From contig JAJEKV010000097.1 of NCBI GenBank assembly GCA_021234155.1, forward strand, positions 2,866,477 to 2,930,476: a stretch of DNA of 64,000 nt, written 5' to 3'. The notes under the pieces were generated by a model, which was given only the letters and a program-made list of their open reading frames with translations, had not been told where the DNA came from and did not search any database. Position 1 is the stretch's first letter. The number at the start of each line of letters is the position of its first letter. The stretch comes from Isoetes taiwanensis (lineage: Eukaryota > Streptophyta > Lycopodiopsida > Isoetales > Isoetaceae). The translations under genes were made by a program, and so were the position numbers. Below, in pieces: positions 10,096 through 20,614 of this stretch.

Positions 10096-13000
10096 CTCCC
10101 CCCCACCAAACGACACTCAGGGTGAAGAAAAGGAGGAAGTGTTTCTGAAGGCGGGAAGCCATCAGTCTGAAAGTGATCCTCACGGGAGTGAGGACGGGCA
10201 CCATTATGGTACTTGCCAATGAGATCCTGGCGTGTTTGTAGAGCAGGAGGAGTGTTGAGGCCAAGGGCAGGATCTGCATCAATGAGAAAACGAGATCGCA
10301 CCATGTCTTCAAGGGCAGCATGGGCGTCTGAAGAAACAAACTGACATTCCATGAGTAGGCAGGTCTGGAGGCCGAAGGCACTGACACTGGCATTCGGATT
10401 GCAGTGAAAAATGGGACGCTGCCGATTTAAGGAGCTGAGCAAGATGCATTTGAGAGCAGCACAAAAACCTGCTTGAAGATGGACTGAAGGATCTGGTGAG
10501 GTGGCGGCATTCTGCAAGAAGGTGTCAAGACCATGAAGCGCATCAGCAGGGCGTTGCCAACCACGCTCATTAGCAATATAGATCCAATTCATGGTGTTAT
10601 CAAGAGTGGCACCCTCCTCCCAATTGGAGCGGCGAACAAAACGGGGATCCCACCGAGATCCAGCCGAGATCGAGGTGGAGTCCATCCAAAGATGGCCATC
10701 CATGACCTTGGTCCAAAATGGGCGACGCCAATCAGAGGTAAGGAACCTGGGGCGTGGAGGAACACCTAGGGAAGCATAGGGAGAGGGAACCATGCCCGTG
10801 GGCGTGGGTTCTTGAGCACGCTCCCTCACCAGCGACAAGGGCGGATCAAGGGCTTGGCACCAACGATCCCGCATGCAGGCGAGAGAGAGTTGAGAGTTGG
10901 ACAGAGGGCTATCCCCAGCCGTGGGGACCGCTTGCTATCCGAAGAGCACGTAATTGATTGTACCCGGCGAGGTGTTGCATGTAAACTTGTGCATATGGAA
11001 GATCCTCGGGATGTCCCAGATACTTCCTTATTTGTTGCAGCACTTCCGCTTGCCAGAGAGGCAAATGATGAGCAAGCTCAGGCATGTACTCTTGATGAAG
11101 AGCGTGGGTCTGAGCATGATCAGCGAGATAGGGGTTGTTATCCTGAAGCAACCATTGAAGAGTGGGGTCACCACGAAAGTTACAATAAGTGGCCCATCCC
11201 CAAATCTCTTCCGTATCACCCGGATAGAAATCATGAAAAATGTAAGCCATGGGCTGAACAATTCTGAAAGTGATGAAGTCCGGATCGTCATGATGAATGA
11301 GATCAAAGACCAAAAGGGCACAAAGATAAACCTTTGTCTTCAATTGAGAGTTACGGCCAGATCCGAAGAAAATCTCTGCGAAGGCGCAGTGAACATCCAC
11401 GGGACCATCAGCCCCATGCCACTTGAAGGAAGAAGAGGTGGCGGCAACCACATAATCTAGATAGCGAGGAAGGAACCGGGAAATCAACGAGCGGTGATTA
11501 ACGATGGCAATATAGCCGCCAAGTTTGGTGCAGGCCTCATCCCCAGACCCGAATAAGCGTCTTTGTGCTTGTTGTTCAAGGTCCGCGGATCACGTGGTCC
11601 TTTTCTAACGAAGGCGTGGCCGGGTCACGGACCCGTTCGAAAGTGTGGACTGTGAGGTGGATTGCCCAGAGCATTGAGTCGAAGCCGCGGCAATCTCCGC
11701 ATCATCAAAATTTTCTGTTTCGAACCTCCGTAAGTGATCTTGGAGATGTGAGCTGAAGTTTCGCGTGGAGAGCCGAGCCGTCGGAGAGGCAATTTGAGCG
11801 TCCACGCTTCGGTAAGGTTTTGAACTTGAGTCTTGTAATTGTCACAAAGCTCACGAGTACAAAGGCGTCAAGCTTGGCAATATCTTTCTCTTTGTCACTT
11901 TCGAGAGTATCTTTGGACTTGTTTTGCTCCAATAAGTCCTGAATTTGGGATTGGAGTTGAGCTTTCTTGACCGTAAGTAGGCTGGTCCGATCCCCGCGCA
12001 CTTTTGAGATCTATACGGGCCCGTAAGAGAGCTCGCGTGCTTGTCTTGAAGTTGGGCCTCAAAGTTTGAACTTGTGCGAAGGCAGCTTGAAGGTCACGGT
12101 GAACCGCTTCGAGGCCTCTAGGGCCGTTTGAACCCCATTCATAAGAGCTTCTTGGGATTCTTGTAACTTTAGAACGGCGGCTTGAGCATCCCCGGCGATC
12201 TTTTGATACAACAAAATTGACGAGGGTGCTTTGGGTGGTGGAGCCCTTCTTTGTTGCCCAGTTTCGCGATGTTTGTGAGACATGGTGTGAACCGGAATGC
12301 TTGGATTCTCAGCGGAGGAGGAGGAAAGTGACATGGGAGTGCGAATTTTGACATGACCCGGAGGAAGAAGGGCGTGAAGTGCCGACTTGGTGAGTCCGAG
12401 GGAAGGGACCGCTGAGTGGAATCATGAGAATTAGGAGGTGTGGGAGGAAAGTAATGACGGATAATGGCTTGAAGGTGGCCTCCCACGGATACTTCCGAGA
12501 AATAGAAGTGGCGGCCCAAGATGGTCCACTTCTTGGAGAAGACGGTAGAAACGGCAATTGGGGCCAATCAATATGTTGGTTGGAGTGCGTAAGCAGTGAG
12601 CACAATATTATAGAAAGGCTTATTGATATGGGTGTTCTTGATAGAATACCCAAGGAACTTGCGCCACAGAAACTTAACAAAAGTTTCATGGGGTTTGTCT
12701 ATATTGGTCGAGCGATGCACATTGGCGTGATAAGGAGGTGCACCAAACTCGGTGACATCTAGATCCCGTATGGCGGACCAAGATAAACAAGGGGGTTGCA
12801 AAGGAATATGGAATACCTCTGAAATCGGTGTTGAGTCAAAGAAAATGGTGGTGCCATCGACCACCGTGGTGTATCCATGCGGTCGTTGGCGATGTTAGTG
12901 ATGAACCGCTTCAACCGGGTCGTGATTTGGAGCCTAAGTTCCATTTGAGAGAATTCGTAAGTTTCACGCGCTCGCGACTTCACGATTCGGGCCAACAAGG

Positions 13001-13096
13001 GCTTCCGCGGAAAGTGGGCCAAGAAAGATCTGACTTCGAAAAAGAGCCAACCCCGGGAGCAATAGCTTGAAGTGTAGAAAATTTTGGTGCAGCCAT
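9921..13096 (-). pseudogene. E1 extra ORF downstream of integrase, C-terminus encoded in the LTR
   Basis: An unidentified element protein is encoded in several shifted frames from about MAAPKFSTLQAIAPG (13096) to a stop at 9921. Long blocks are conserved in E2: LCALLVFDLIHHDDPDFITF, then VQPMAYIFHDFY, NNPYL and AHHLPLWQ (E1 about 11380-11010; E2 about 31940-31640). There is no signal peptide, no convincing membrane segment and no glycoprotein-like cysteine pattern, so it is not an obvious envelope despite lying in the env position. The N-terminal part (FFDSTPISEVFHIPLQ, then RDLDVTEFGAPPYHANVHRS) loosely recalls the putative plant transposon domain found in other plant gypsy elements. The C-terminus is Gln/Lys-rich and ends HKRRRSDK, a possible nuclear-localisation signal, within the 3' LTR. 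Confidence 0.65.
10096..10108 (-). promoter_or_regulatory. E1 polypurine tract
   Basis: Read on the minus strand, GGTGGGGGGGAG lies immediately before the 3' LTR. This is the standard position and composition for the plus-strand DNA primer of LTR elements. Confidence 0.8.
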
Positions 13097-14050
13097 GGCA
13101 AAGATTTCGCGGAAAAGAACGAGTGATTCAAGGGGGAGGACGAAGGCAAAGAACGGGAGGACAAAGGCGCAGAGGGACGGGGTGTGGTTTAGGGCTGCGC
13201 AAATAGAGGCGAAGAGGCATGATGAGGACGAAACGGCAACCGTTGATGGTGCCAGTGTTGAAAGATGCCAAGGAGGCGATTGAGAGGCAAAAATTTGGCT
13301 AAGTCCCCAAACAACCAAGGGAGAAGTAATGAACGGTGGAGATGAGGCGTGAGAAAAATGATCGGATGTGACAATGGCCAAAGGACACATATTAATGTGT
13401 GACGGGTATGAAAAAAGCAATGGCATTTAATCTTTGGCAACTTCGAAGTGGGATATCATTAAAAAAGCGAATGTGTCGAGGAAGGTACCATGGCTAGATA
13501 TCTGGCGGAGAACAGATTCTACGTTTAGAAAGCGACCTTGCATTGCAAACCGTTGGCGATTTTTTGATTGGTCCACGTCGACAAAGGAGTTCCTTGGTTG
13601 GCTATATAAGGCGAACGGGAGTGAAGCGAAGACATTCGATGGCTTCGGCATGGCGGTTTCTTTGGGTTTGAACGAGAATTACCTGATGCCCACTAAGCGT
13701 CAAGAGTGGATTACTTGCAAAATGAATTGTCTACGGACCTGCGGCGGCTGCCACAATGTCGTGGCTTTGAGAATGGATGGCTGGTGTTCGGGATGGCTGA
13801 ACATCCCGATCCTCATACCAGCGGGATGGAGGTGGTTCTCGCACCTTCGCGGACCACGAAAGCGGGACCTCTACCATCTGCGCATCACCTCTGCTCCAAC
13901 CCGGAGTAGAGGGTTTTTCTTCTTAGGACTTAGTAGATAGGCTCACGAGCCCATTTTTGTATATAGGGCGGTGCCCATAAGCCCGAAATAGTTGGGCATG
14001 CCCCACATGTTATAAAAAAATTCCACCTATAATATAATATGCCCTTTGTT
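13097..14050. other. E1 spacer between integrase and extra ORF
   Basis: About 950 bp of E1 internal DNA. Open frames on both strands lack recognised domains. It may hold a leader or promoter for the extra ORF, but no clear TATA box stands out. Confidence 0.4.
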
Positions 14051-15143
14051 TTAGTCACTTTTCGGTTGTGGTTGTGTCTTGAATCGCATCGTTTGTTGAT
14101 TGTAAACTTTTCGTGTGATGAAATGTTTTGGTGCGAAGCCATTAACCAAAGCAATAGGTAATGGAGTGCCATCTAACTCAGCTAGTTGGAAAACGGTGGG
14201 TCGAACCACTTGAACAATTTGATAAGGGGCCAAACCAACGAAACTTAAGTTTACCCGAAAATTTTTGTACCGAGAATCATAAAGAAGAACCAAATCTCCT
14301 TCGTTGAATGTTTTTGTCTTCAATCGTTTGTCATGTAAAGATTTTTTGCAAATTGTTGTCCATGAAGAACACGAATATAAGCATCCCTTCTAAGTTCATC
14401 CAAGCTGTTCCAATTGATAGACCCTTTCTTTGAGTCGGCAAAGGTAGATTATGGGCGTGCCATTGAAAGCGTAGAGTTGGTAGGATGTATTCAAGCGGCA
14501 TGAGAGCTTCGACCATAAACCAATTTGAAAGGAGTGTGACACAGTAGCTATTTTGAAACAAGTATTGTAGGCCCGTTAGGAAGCTTTGTTTGCGGTCACG
14601 ATGCGAAGCGTCACAAATTTTCTTGAGAATTGTGACCAGAGTTTTGTTGGTGCTTTACGCCCAAACCATTACCTTGAGGATAGTAAGGTGTGCTCTTGTG
14701 ATGATGTATCGAGGAGATAATCCGTCGGCTCCTTGATGGTATGATTGATAAAATGGACACCACGATCGCGACCAGCTCGGTAGGGCAGCCAAATCGCGTG
14801 ATAATTTGTTGATAGAGGACCTTGGCGTGCTTGTCGCAGATGTTGTGCGGAAGTCGCAAGCTTCCGCCCATTTAGTAAGCGTGTCGGTGAGAACCAGAAT
14901 GTAGCGGTACGGGTGTGCCGCCAAGGGGAGGATCGATGGGTCCCACAAAATCCATTCCCCATTTGCTGAAGGGAAGTGGCGTGGCGACCGGGCGTCAAGG
15001 AAGAGTCGCGGGCGTGGATCGCCCCACATACAAGCATCACCGCGTCGGCGGCGTGGGCGTGGCGTCTTTGAAGCGTGGGCCAAAAAATACCCAGCTAGAA
15101 GGATTTTTGCGTCGCGTGGTGTCACCATGAAAATGACCACCAC
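14051..15143 (-). pseudogene. E1 integrase
   Basis: The enzyme that inserts element cDNA into chromosomes. The N-terminal/core part is spread over shifted frames at 14611-15143: DAKILLAGYFW near the zinc-binding region and YILVLTDTLTKWAEA in the core, where the first catalytic Asp is expected. A later piece (STPYYPQGNGLGVKHQQ at about 14640-14690) carries the YHPQxxGxVE-type motif. The C-terminal domain at 14051-14323 reads TFNEGDLVLLYDSRY, then LSFVGLAPYQIVQV, as in plant gypsy integrases. At least four frameshifts disrupt it. It follows RNase H and precedes the extra ORF. Confidence 0.8.
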
Positions 15144-15180
15144 CTAGCCCTTGATGAGCCAGCGGACAATATCGGGAACT

Positions 15181-16690
15181 TCATGAGGTAGAACCACGGC
15201 GAAAGGATGTTATCCTTACCCTTTTGTAAAGATGTCCCGCAACCATGGTGTAGTCACGGGACGTCGCGGAGAAATTGATGACGGCGGGATTGTCGTTTGG
15301 CATGAGAGGCGTCATGTCCTCACGGTGGAAGAGCTTTGTGAGGAGGTGCTGCTGAAAGTCATGGAACCAATGTGGTGTTGCCGTGACTAAAAAGAGTTGG
15401 CGTCGGGGAAAAGCGTCCGGAGACTCCAAAGGGAGGATCATCCGTGTGGATCGTGAAAGATAATCCGGGGACAACATGAGATTTGCGGCCTTGTGAACAA
15501 TTTCAAAAGGTGCAAATTCCTGGAGAAGAAGGACCCAACGAGCAATGCGGCCCGTGGGTGTGGATTTGTTGATCAAATAAAGGAGTGCTTGGTGGTCAAC
15601 AAAGAATTTGATCCGACCGCCTTAAAAGGTAGTGGCCGGGCGTTGGACCGCGAGAAAATGAGACCCAAAGCTTCACGCCTCGTGGCGAGAATAGTTGCGG
15701 CTCAGCGCCAGAATTGAGTTTTTGGTGGCGTGTCGATTTGGTTTGTCGATTAATGCGCATCATATTCTTGAGAAAGAACAGCTCCAATAGCAAACGCCGA
15801 GACATCGACATGTACATGAAAGGGCTTGTCCCATTGAGGAGGAACAAGAACCGGGGCCTGAGTAAGCAAAAGCTTCAATTGTTGGAAAGCAGCATCCGCC
15901 TGGGAATTCCAAGCCCAGGTGGATTCATCACCCGTGAGTTTATGAATGGGATCTGCAATGGCTGCTAGGCCAGGAATGAAGGTGGAGTAATAATTGACCT
16001 TACCCAGGAAAGAGCGTGTCTCCTTGATATTGGCTGGTGCTTGAGCTTTGAGCACACAACTGATTTTGGCGGGATGCGTCTTGATACCGCTTTCGACAAC
16101 GTGTCCTAACAGAACACACGAGGTGACACAAAAGGTGCATTTCTCCTGATTGAGACTAATGCGGACTCATCACATTTTGAAAGACGAGTTCCAATTTATC
16201 AAATGGTCAGCCATGGAACTATAGCGAGAAGTCATCTTGAAAAATTTGTAAGAAGGGATTTTCCTTCATAAAATCATGAAAAACTGAGAGCATGATGCGT
16301 TGAAACGTGGATGGAGAGTTTGACAAGCCAAAAGGAACCACCTTGTAGGCAAAAGTGCCCCACGGGGTGGTGAAAGTAGTCTTGAGTTGATCAGATTCTT
16401 TGATTGAGATCCGATTGTAGCGGAAAAAACCATCCATGAAGGAGTACATCTCATGTCCGGCGACCTCTTCGAACACAGTGCGTGAAGGAAGTGGAAAATG
16501 ATCACGCTCCGGTGGCACGATTGAGTTTTTTAGTCGTCCCGCAAAGCGGATCTTACCATTGTGTTAGAGTGCAATGGCGATGGGGCTCACCCATTCGAAT
16601 GTTTGACCTCATAGATCAAACTGCGGCAAGGAGTTTGTCAATTTCGCCTTGGCGATCCGCGGTAGTGGGGTTGAGCCGGTACTGTCGTTG
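15181..16690 (-). pseudogene. E1 reverse transcriptase and RNase H
   Basis: RT motifs are WGTFAYKVVPFGLSNSPSTF (16219-16518), preceded by FMDGFFRYNRISIKESDQLK. The active-site region reads LQIFQDDFSL, so the DD pair is visible but its context is shifted. RNase H and connection pieces follow: SFLGKVNYYSTFIPGLA and PFHVHVDVSAFAIGAVLSQE (15750-16055), then TGRIARWVLLLQEF and LMLSPDYLSRS (15181-15576), the latter a typical RNase H end. Together they copy element RNA into DNA. Reading frames change several times, consistent with decay or consensus errors. Confidence 0.85.
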
Positions 16691-18208
16691 CTAGACTGGA
16701 CGTGCATCAGACTTGGTAGGAATGGTGAGTTCCCCCAAGGTTTTGTTGATCCCCCGAAGATCTCTGTAGCTCCAGGCGAAAATGTGTTTGAACTTTTTGA
16801 AGAGCGTGACGGCCCTGTTACGATAGGGTGTCGGAAGATTTGCAGCAATGCGACACCAGTGATTGTTGCCGGCGTCCACAATCTCGACCGGGGAGTCTGA
16901 ATATGGGGGATAACTTAGGTGTCTGGACAATATGAGCGGGGAGGTTGAAGCATAACGGGGATCGCGTGGCACTCTGCGTGGTGAAAAAGAGAGGTTCTTT
17001 GAAGTTTCATCAAGCAGAGGTTGCTTCATGACAGCGTGTACATCTACAGGAGCGGCAGGAGGTTCAGCATCTGAAAAGTGATCAACACGTTGGATTCGAT
17101 TGCAAGGAGCCAGGTAAGGGTCAAGCAAAGCAGCCACAGCCTGGTCCTGATCAAGAGTCATTTCTCCCCAAGGATCAGCATATTCGGGGTAGGATGACAG
17201 AGGCAGACTCGCAGGTGGAGCCTGAACTTGATAGATATTCTGGGCTTCCTCAGAATCAGTGTCAGAGAGAGAGGGTTCAGCATTATCGACCGAAATGATC
17301 TTACCAGTTTCCAAGTCCATGGTGGCATTAAGGTGACCATCGGTGATGACTAACTGATCCGTGGCCCAGTAATGGATACTCTTGGCTTGGCGGAGAAAAG
17401 GTCTGCCGACCAACATTTCATAATCACCTGGATCTTCTCCAGCCTTCCAAACACCAAATTCCAAGGGGAATCTGAGATCACCAATGTTGATGTGAAGAAG
17501 AGGCGTGACGCCTTGAGGTCTCGTGATATGGCCATTGGCCAATTTGATGTCATATGGGGCACGATAGAGTTGTGTGATGCCCATTTGTTTGCGGAGTTTA
17601 TCCGTGATGAGATTAACGGCGCTACCTCCGTCAATTTGAACATGGTTGACTTGCTGACTACCCACCGTGGCATGGACCGTGGGTGTAGAGGTAGCAACAG
17701 CCCCAACCAAAACAGTCGGGAGTGGTAACTGGTCCTTGAGAGCAGGACAGAGTTTCAAAATTGTGGCCAAACTTAAGGGAATTTTGATTTTTGCCAGCTC
17801 CTCTTGGAGTTCCAGAGGCACATGAGAAAAAGGATCTGCTGGATCAACAGGTGCGGGAGTGCGTGGTAAAGAAGCAGCAACTTCTTTGAGTAGGTCAACC
17901 TCTGCAGCGATATTTGGATATGTCTGAGAGCGTGGAGGTTGAGACGTGGAAGGTGCTTCTTGTCTTTGTTGAGCTCTAGTGGTGGCATGAACATTAGCCA
18001 ACGTGCGGCCTTCAGCAGCTTGCATGAGGTTCAAAATGCTTTGGCGAACTTTAGGCATAACATGCGGCATGAGTTTCTCCAAGTCAGGTGCAAAGTGAAC
18101 CTTTTTTTCTGCTTCATGAGGAATGGTGTCGGCAAAAAGGCAGGTTCGCGTGCCATTAGGAATAATGGTTAAGGGGCGTGTATACAGTCCAGCGTGAAAC
18201 CAAACCAA
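16691..18208 (-). CDS. E1 protease and N-terminal pol (505 codons open)
   Basis: A long uninterrupted frame. The retroviral-type aspartic protease is recognised from VNHVQIDGGSAVNLITDKLR (about residues 185-205; DGGS replaces the common DTGA, as in many Athila/Tat elements) and from YEMLVGRPFLRQAK, the C-terminal protease strand. The rest is linker leading to RT. The N-terminal ~150 residues are Pro/Gln-rich linker. E2 has the same protein at 34739-33612. The start Met lies just downstream of gag in another frame, so expression would need a frameshift or re-initiation, or the break is an error. Confidence 0.85.
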   Translation of the reverse strand: MVWFHAGLYTRPLTIIPNGTRTCLFADTIPHEAEKKVHFAPDLEKLMPHVMPKVRQSILNLMQAAEGRTLANVHATTRAQQRQEAPSTSQPPRSQTYPNIAAEVDLLKEVAASLPRTPAPVDPADPFSHVPLELQEELAKIKIPLSLATILKLCPALKDQLPLPTVLVGAVATSTPTVHATVGSQQVNHVQIDGGSAVNLITDKLRKQMGITQLYRAPYDIKLANGHITRPQGVTPLLHINIGDLRFPLEFGVWKAGEDPGDYEMLVGRPFLRQAKSIHYWATDQLVITDGHLNATMDLETGKIISVDNAEPSLSDTDSEEAQNIYQVQAPPASLPLSSYPEYADPWGEMTLDQDQAVAALLDPYLAPCNRIQRVDHFSDAEPPAAPVDVHAVMKQPLLDETSKNLSFSPRRVPRDPRYASTSPLILSRHLSYPPYSDSPVEIVDAGNNHWCRIAANLPTPYRNRAVTLFKKFKHIFAWSYRDLRGINKTLGELTIPTKSDARPV

Positions 18209-18233
18209 CCCAATTTGATGGCGGACTGGAGGA

Positions 18234-19969
18234 TTAAGAGCCCGAAAAATTTCTTCCCCGCTTGTTGATCCATCCGAGGTTGATTGGCAGGAGCCGGGTT
18301 GATAGCGTGGATCTGGCGCTGCGCGGTGGCTTCAAGAACAGGGGCGGGCCTTGTTTGCCATTAGCAATCGAGTTGGTAGGTTTGTGAGGCGCACCGATGT
18401 GGTCCGATTTGTGCCGTGAAGCCTGCACCTGAACTTGTGGAAGTTGAGGACACGCCGTGGTGGTATGACCCCATTCGCGTTGCGATAACACCGAGCTTTG
18501 AAGGATCAAAAGGAGGACGTGTGTTGGGTCCCCGTTGTTGCTCCCATTCGGCGATAGAGTTGATTGGGTTGCGCCTGCGGTGGTGGTCAGCGATATTGCG
18601 ATTGGTGCTGAGGTGTGGTTTGCACTTGATAAACCATCTTGTTGCGGAAAGGTGTAGGATGGGTGCGAGTGCACTCTTCCGTGGCATGATTGCACATGTT
18701 GCATCTTTTACAATGAGGCGGGCCATTGGTGGAGTTGCACTCATTCGCCAAGTGGCCTTGATATTTGCAGATATGGCACCAGATCTGACTGCGCTGCGGA
18801 TTGGCGTGTTGAGGTTGAACAGCAGTCTGGGGAACCATGACGGGTGGAATGAAAGGGAGCTCCTGAAGAGCCACGCCACGGGAGGAAACATTGACTGAGT
18901 GATTGACAAGATCGATAGCCTGCTCCAAAGTCTTCGGGCGCAGGTATTCAGTCATGAGTCGGATAGCTGGAGGAAGTCCTTGGAGAAACCAGACCAAGAT
19001 CTGGCTCTGTGTGGGGTACTCCTTGAGTTTGCTGAGCAGAATGTGAAGTCGATCTGCAAAATCCCTGGCAGACTCCGTGGGCTCTTGTTGAAGGTCATTG
19101 AGTTGCTTGAGATGAAGTTGATCATCATCCGTGGTCCCATAGTGAGAAAGAAAAGCAGTTCTCATTTCCGACCAATCTTGTTTCCAGTGGCTTTTGTTGG
19201 ACATGAGCCATTGATGAGGGGAGCCACGCAGTGTGGTGGAAAAGATGTGGAATTTCAGTTGAGGTTGCGCATGACCATTCAGGACAGCCAGAGCCTCAAA
19301 TTCTTCCATGTGGGCCTGAGCACTTTGGTCTAAAGGTTTGCCTTTCGTGTTGCCAAAGGTAGGATAAGTCAGCTTAAGGGTCTGAAAGGTAGAGGTAAAA
19401 GTGCTGGGCTGGACAGGAACATGATAGTGAGGATATTGAGGTGGAGTTGGAGGTGGTATGGTGCTGGAAAGACCCTGCTGAAGGGGTGGCTGAGGTGGAG
19501 GTACGGGAGGTGCCTGATCATTGGTTTTGAGGTCTGTAAGATTGTAAACAGGAAGGGCGGTGGGAAAGGTAGGGAAGGGAAATTCCTGGGGAGGAGCAAA
19601 AGAGACATGTGGATATCCCTGTCCACCCGTAGGAGATGATGGTTGTGAAGGCAGAGGCGTATGGCCAGAAGACTGATGGATGAAGGCATGTTCTGGGGTA
19701 TGAAAGTAAGGTTGAGCAGGTTGAGCCGGATAGGGCTCCTGATAGTGATGAGGAGACTGAGGCTGTGAGCAATGTTTGCACGCTTGAGGCGGAGAATTTG
19801 GACGTGACATGACACGAGGGGTGGGTGGCGCCGGACCGAGCCCTAGACCCATCGTGTGGCCTCCTCAATGTCATAAGGATCCATACATGTCACGAACAGC
19901 TTCCCGATGATGGCGCCCAAGCGAGACGCCGTCTGGGGGAAGAAGTTCTTCCGGGCGAAGTTTCGGCAT
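18234..19969 (-). pseudogene. E1 gag with three CCHC zinc knuckles
   Basis: The capsid/nucleocapsid polyprotein. It begins MPKLRPEELLPPDG at 19969 (E2 counterpart MSARGFTPEELLCQ). A Pro/Ser/Gln-rich N-terminus follows, then the gag core TYPTFGNTKGKPLDQSAQAH and SARDFADRLHILLSKLKEYP. The nucleocapsid has three C-X2-C-X4-H-X4-C knuckles: WCHICKYQGHLANEC, CKRCNMCNHATEEC, and a third (CYHCHEWGHTTKAC in E2) that falls in a shifted frame here. A stop and frameshift near 19870 separate the start from the main frame (19852-18587). Confidence 0.85.
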
Positions 19970-20019
19970 TCTGGCGACGAAGAAAGGAAAATCGAATCGG
20001 ACCCGCCAGCGGTGGATGT

Positions 20020-20614
20020 TGTTTGGGGTCCAGGTTCGGGAACCCTGCAAGACAGCCCTCCGTGAGGACCCTTGATCTAACAGAGAATCCGGGGACTATG
20101 TCACGCCGGGATTTGCAAGAAAAGAACAAGAACAAGAAAACAGATGTAAGAGAACAATGAGAGGAAAATGATAAGCTTCCTTGATATCAATGATGAACAT
20201 ACATGAGTTCTCGCAATCGAGAGAAGACTGAAGAGAGACAAGACTCAAAACTCATCTAAAACTCATGTGCTAGCTTTACTCATATATATAGTACAATGGC
20301 CTTTGGCCCAATATAGACACTCGACCGATCTCTGCGACTCACGGAAGGAGGCCTCGATTTGCGGGAATGCTGGGCGGTGCCTCTTGAAATGCCTAGAATC
20401 ACGCTTGGACGCCGACGCCGGGCCGGCGGCCAGGACGGAAATCACTTGTCCGAGGCGCCTCTTGTGGACCGGACGCGGGCTTTGACTGCGTGTTCCGCCG
20501 CTTGGTCTTCTCACAGCCTTTGATGGCTGACCCGTGGCTGACTGTGGATCCTTGTTCTTGACCTGGTCCGTCGTATGCATGAATAGTCCTGTACCAGGAG
20601 GCACAGGACTAACA
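20020..20614 (-). repeat. E1 5' LTR
   Basis: The partner of 9501-10095 (also 595 bp), ending GGACTAACA next to the resumed LINE frame. The primer-binding side (below 20020) reads, on the minus strand, ACCGCTGGCGGGTCCGAT, a degraded match to an Asp-tRNA-type primer site. Differences from the other LTR are mostly small indels at CG-rich spots. Confidence 0.9.

Larger units (their letters stand above)
9501..20614 (-). mobile_element. Element E1: complete Ty3/gypsy retrotransposon, Athila-like layout
   Basis: It is bounded by two 595-bp LTRs (9501-10095, 20020-20614). The minus-strand order is 5' LTR, gag, protease, RT, RNase H, integrase, an extra ORF, polypurine tract, 3' LTR. Order RT-RNase H-integrase defines Ty3/gypsy. 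The extra ORF after integrase and the Asp-type primer site in its relative E2 recall the Athila group. It sits inside the RT gene of LINE-1. The flanks (CATAG and ATGCC) do not match as a target duplication, although the LINE frame would be nearly continuous across the site. Many frameshifts make this copy inactive as written. Confidence 0.9.

Noticed and set aside
9921-13096. Envelope gene, making E1 a retrovirus-like element
   Set aside because: No signal peptide, cleavage site or transmembrane anchor is visible. Position alone is not enough.
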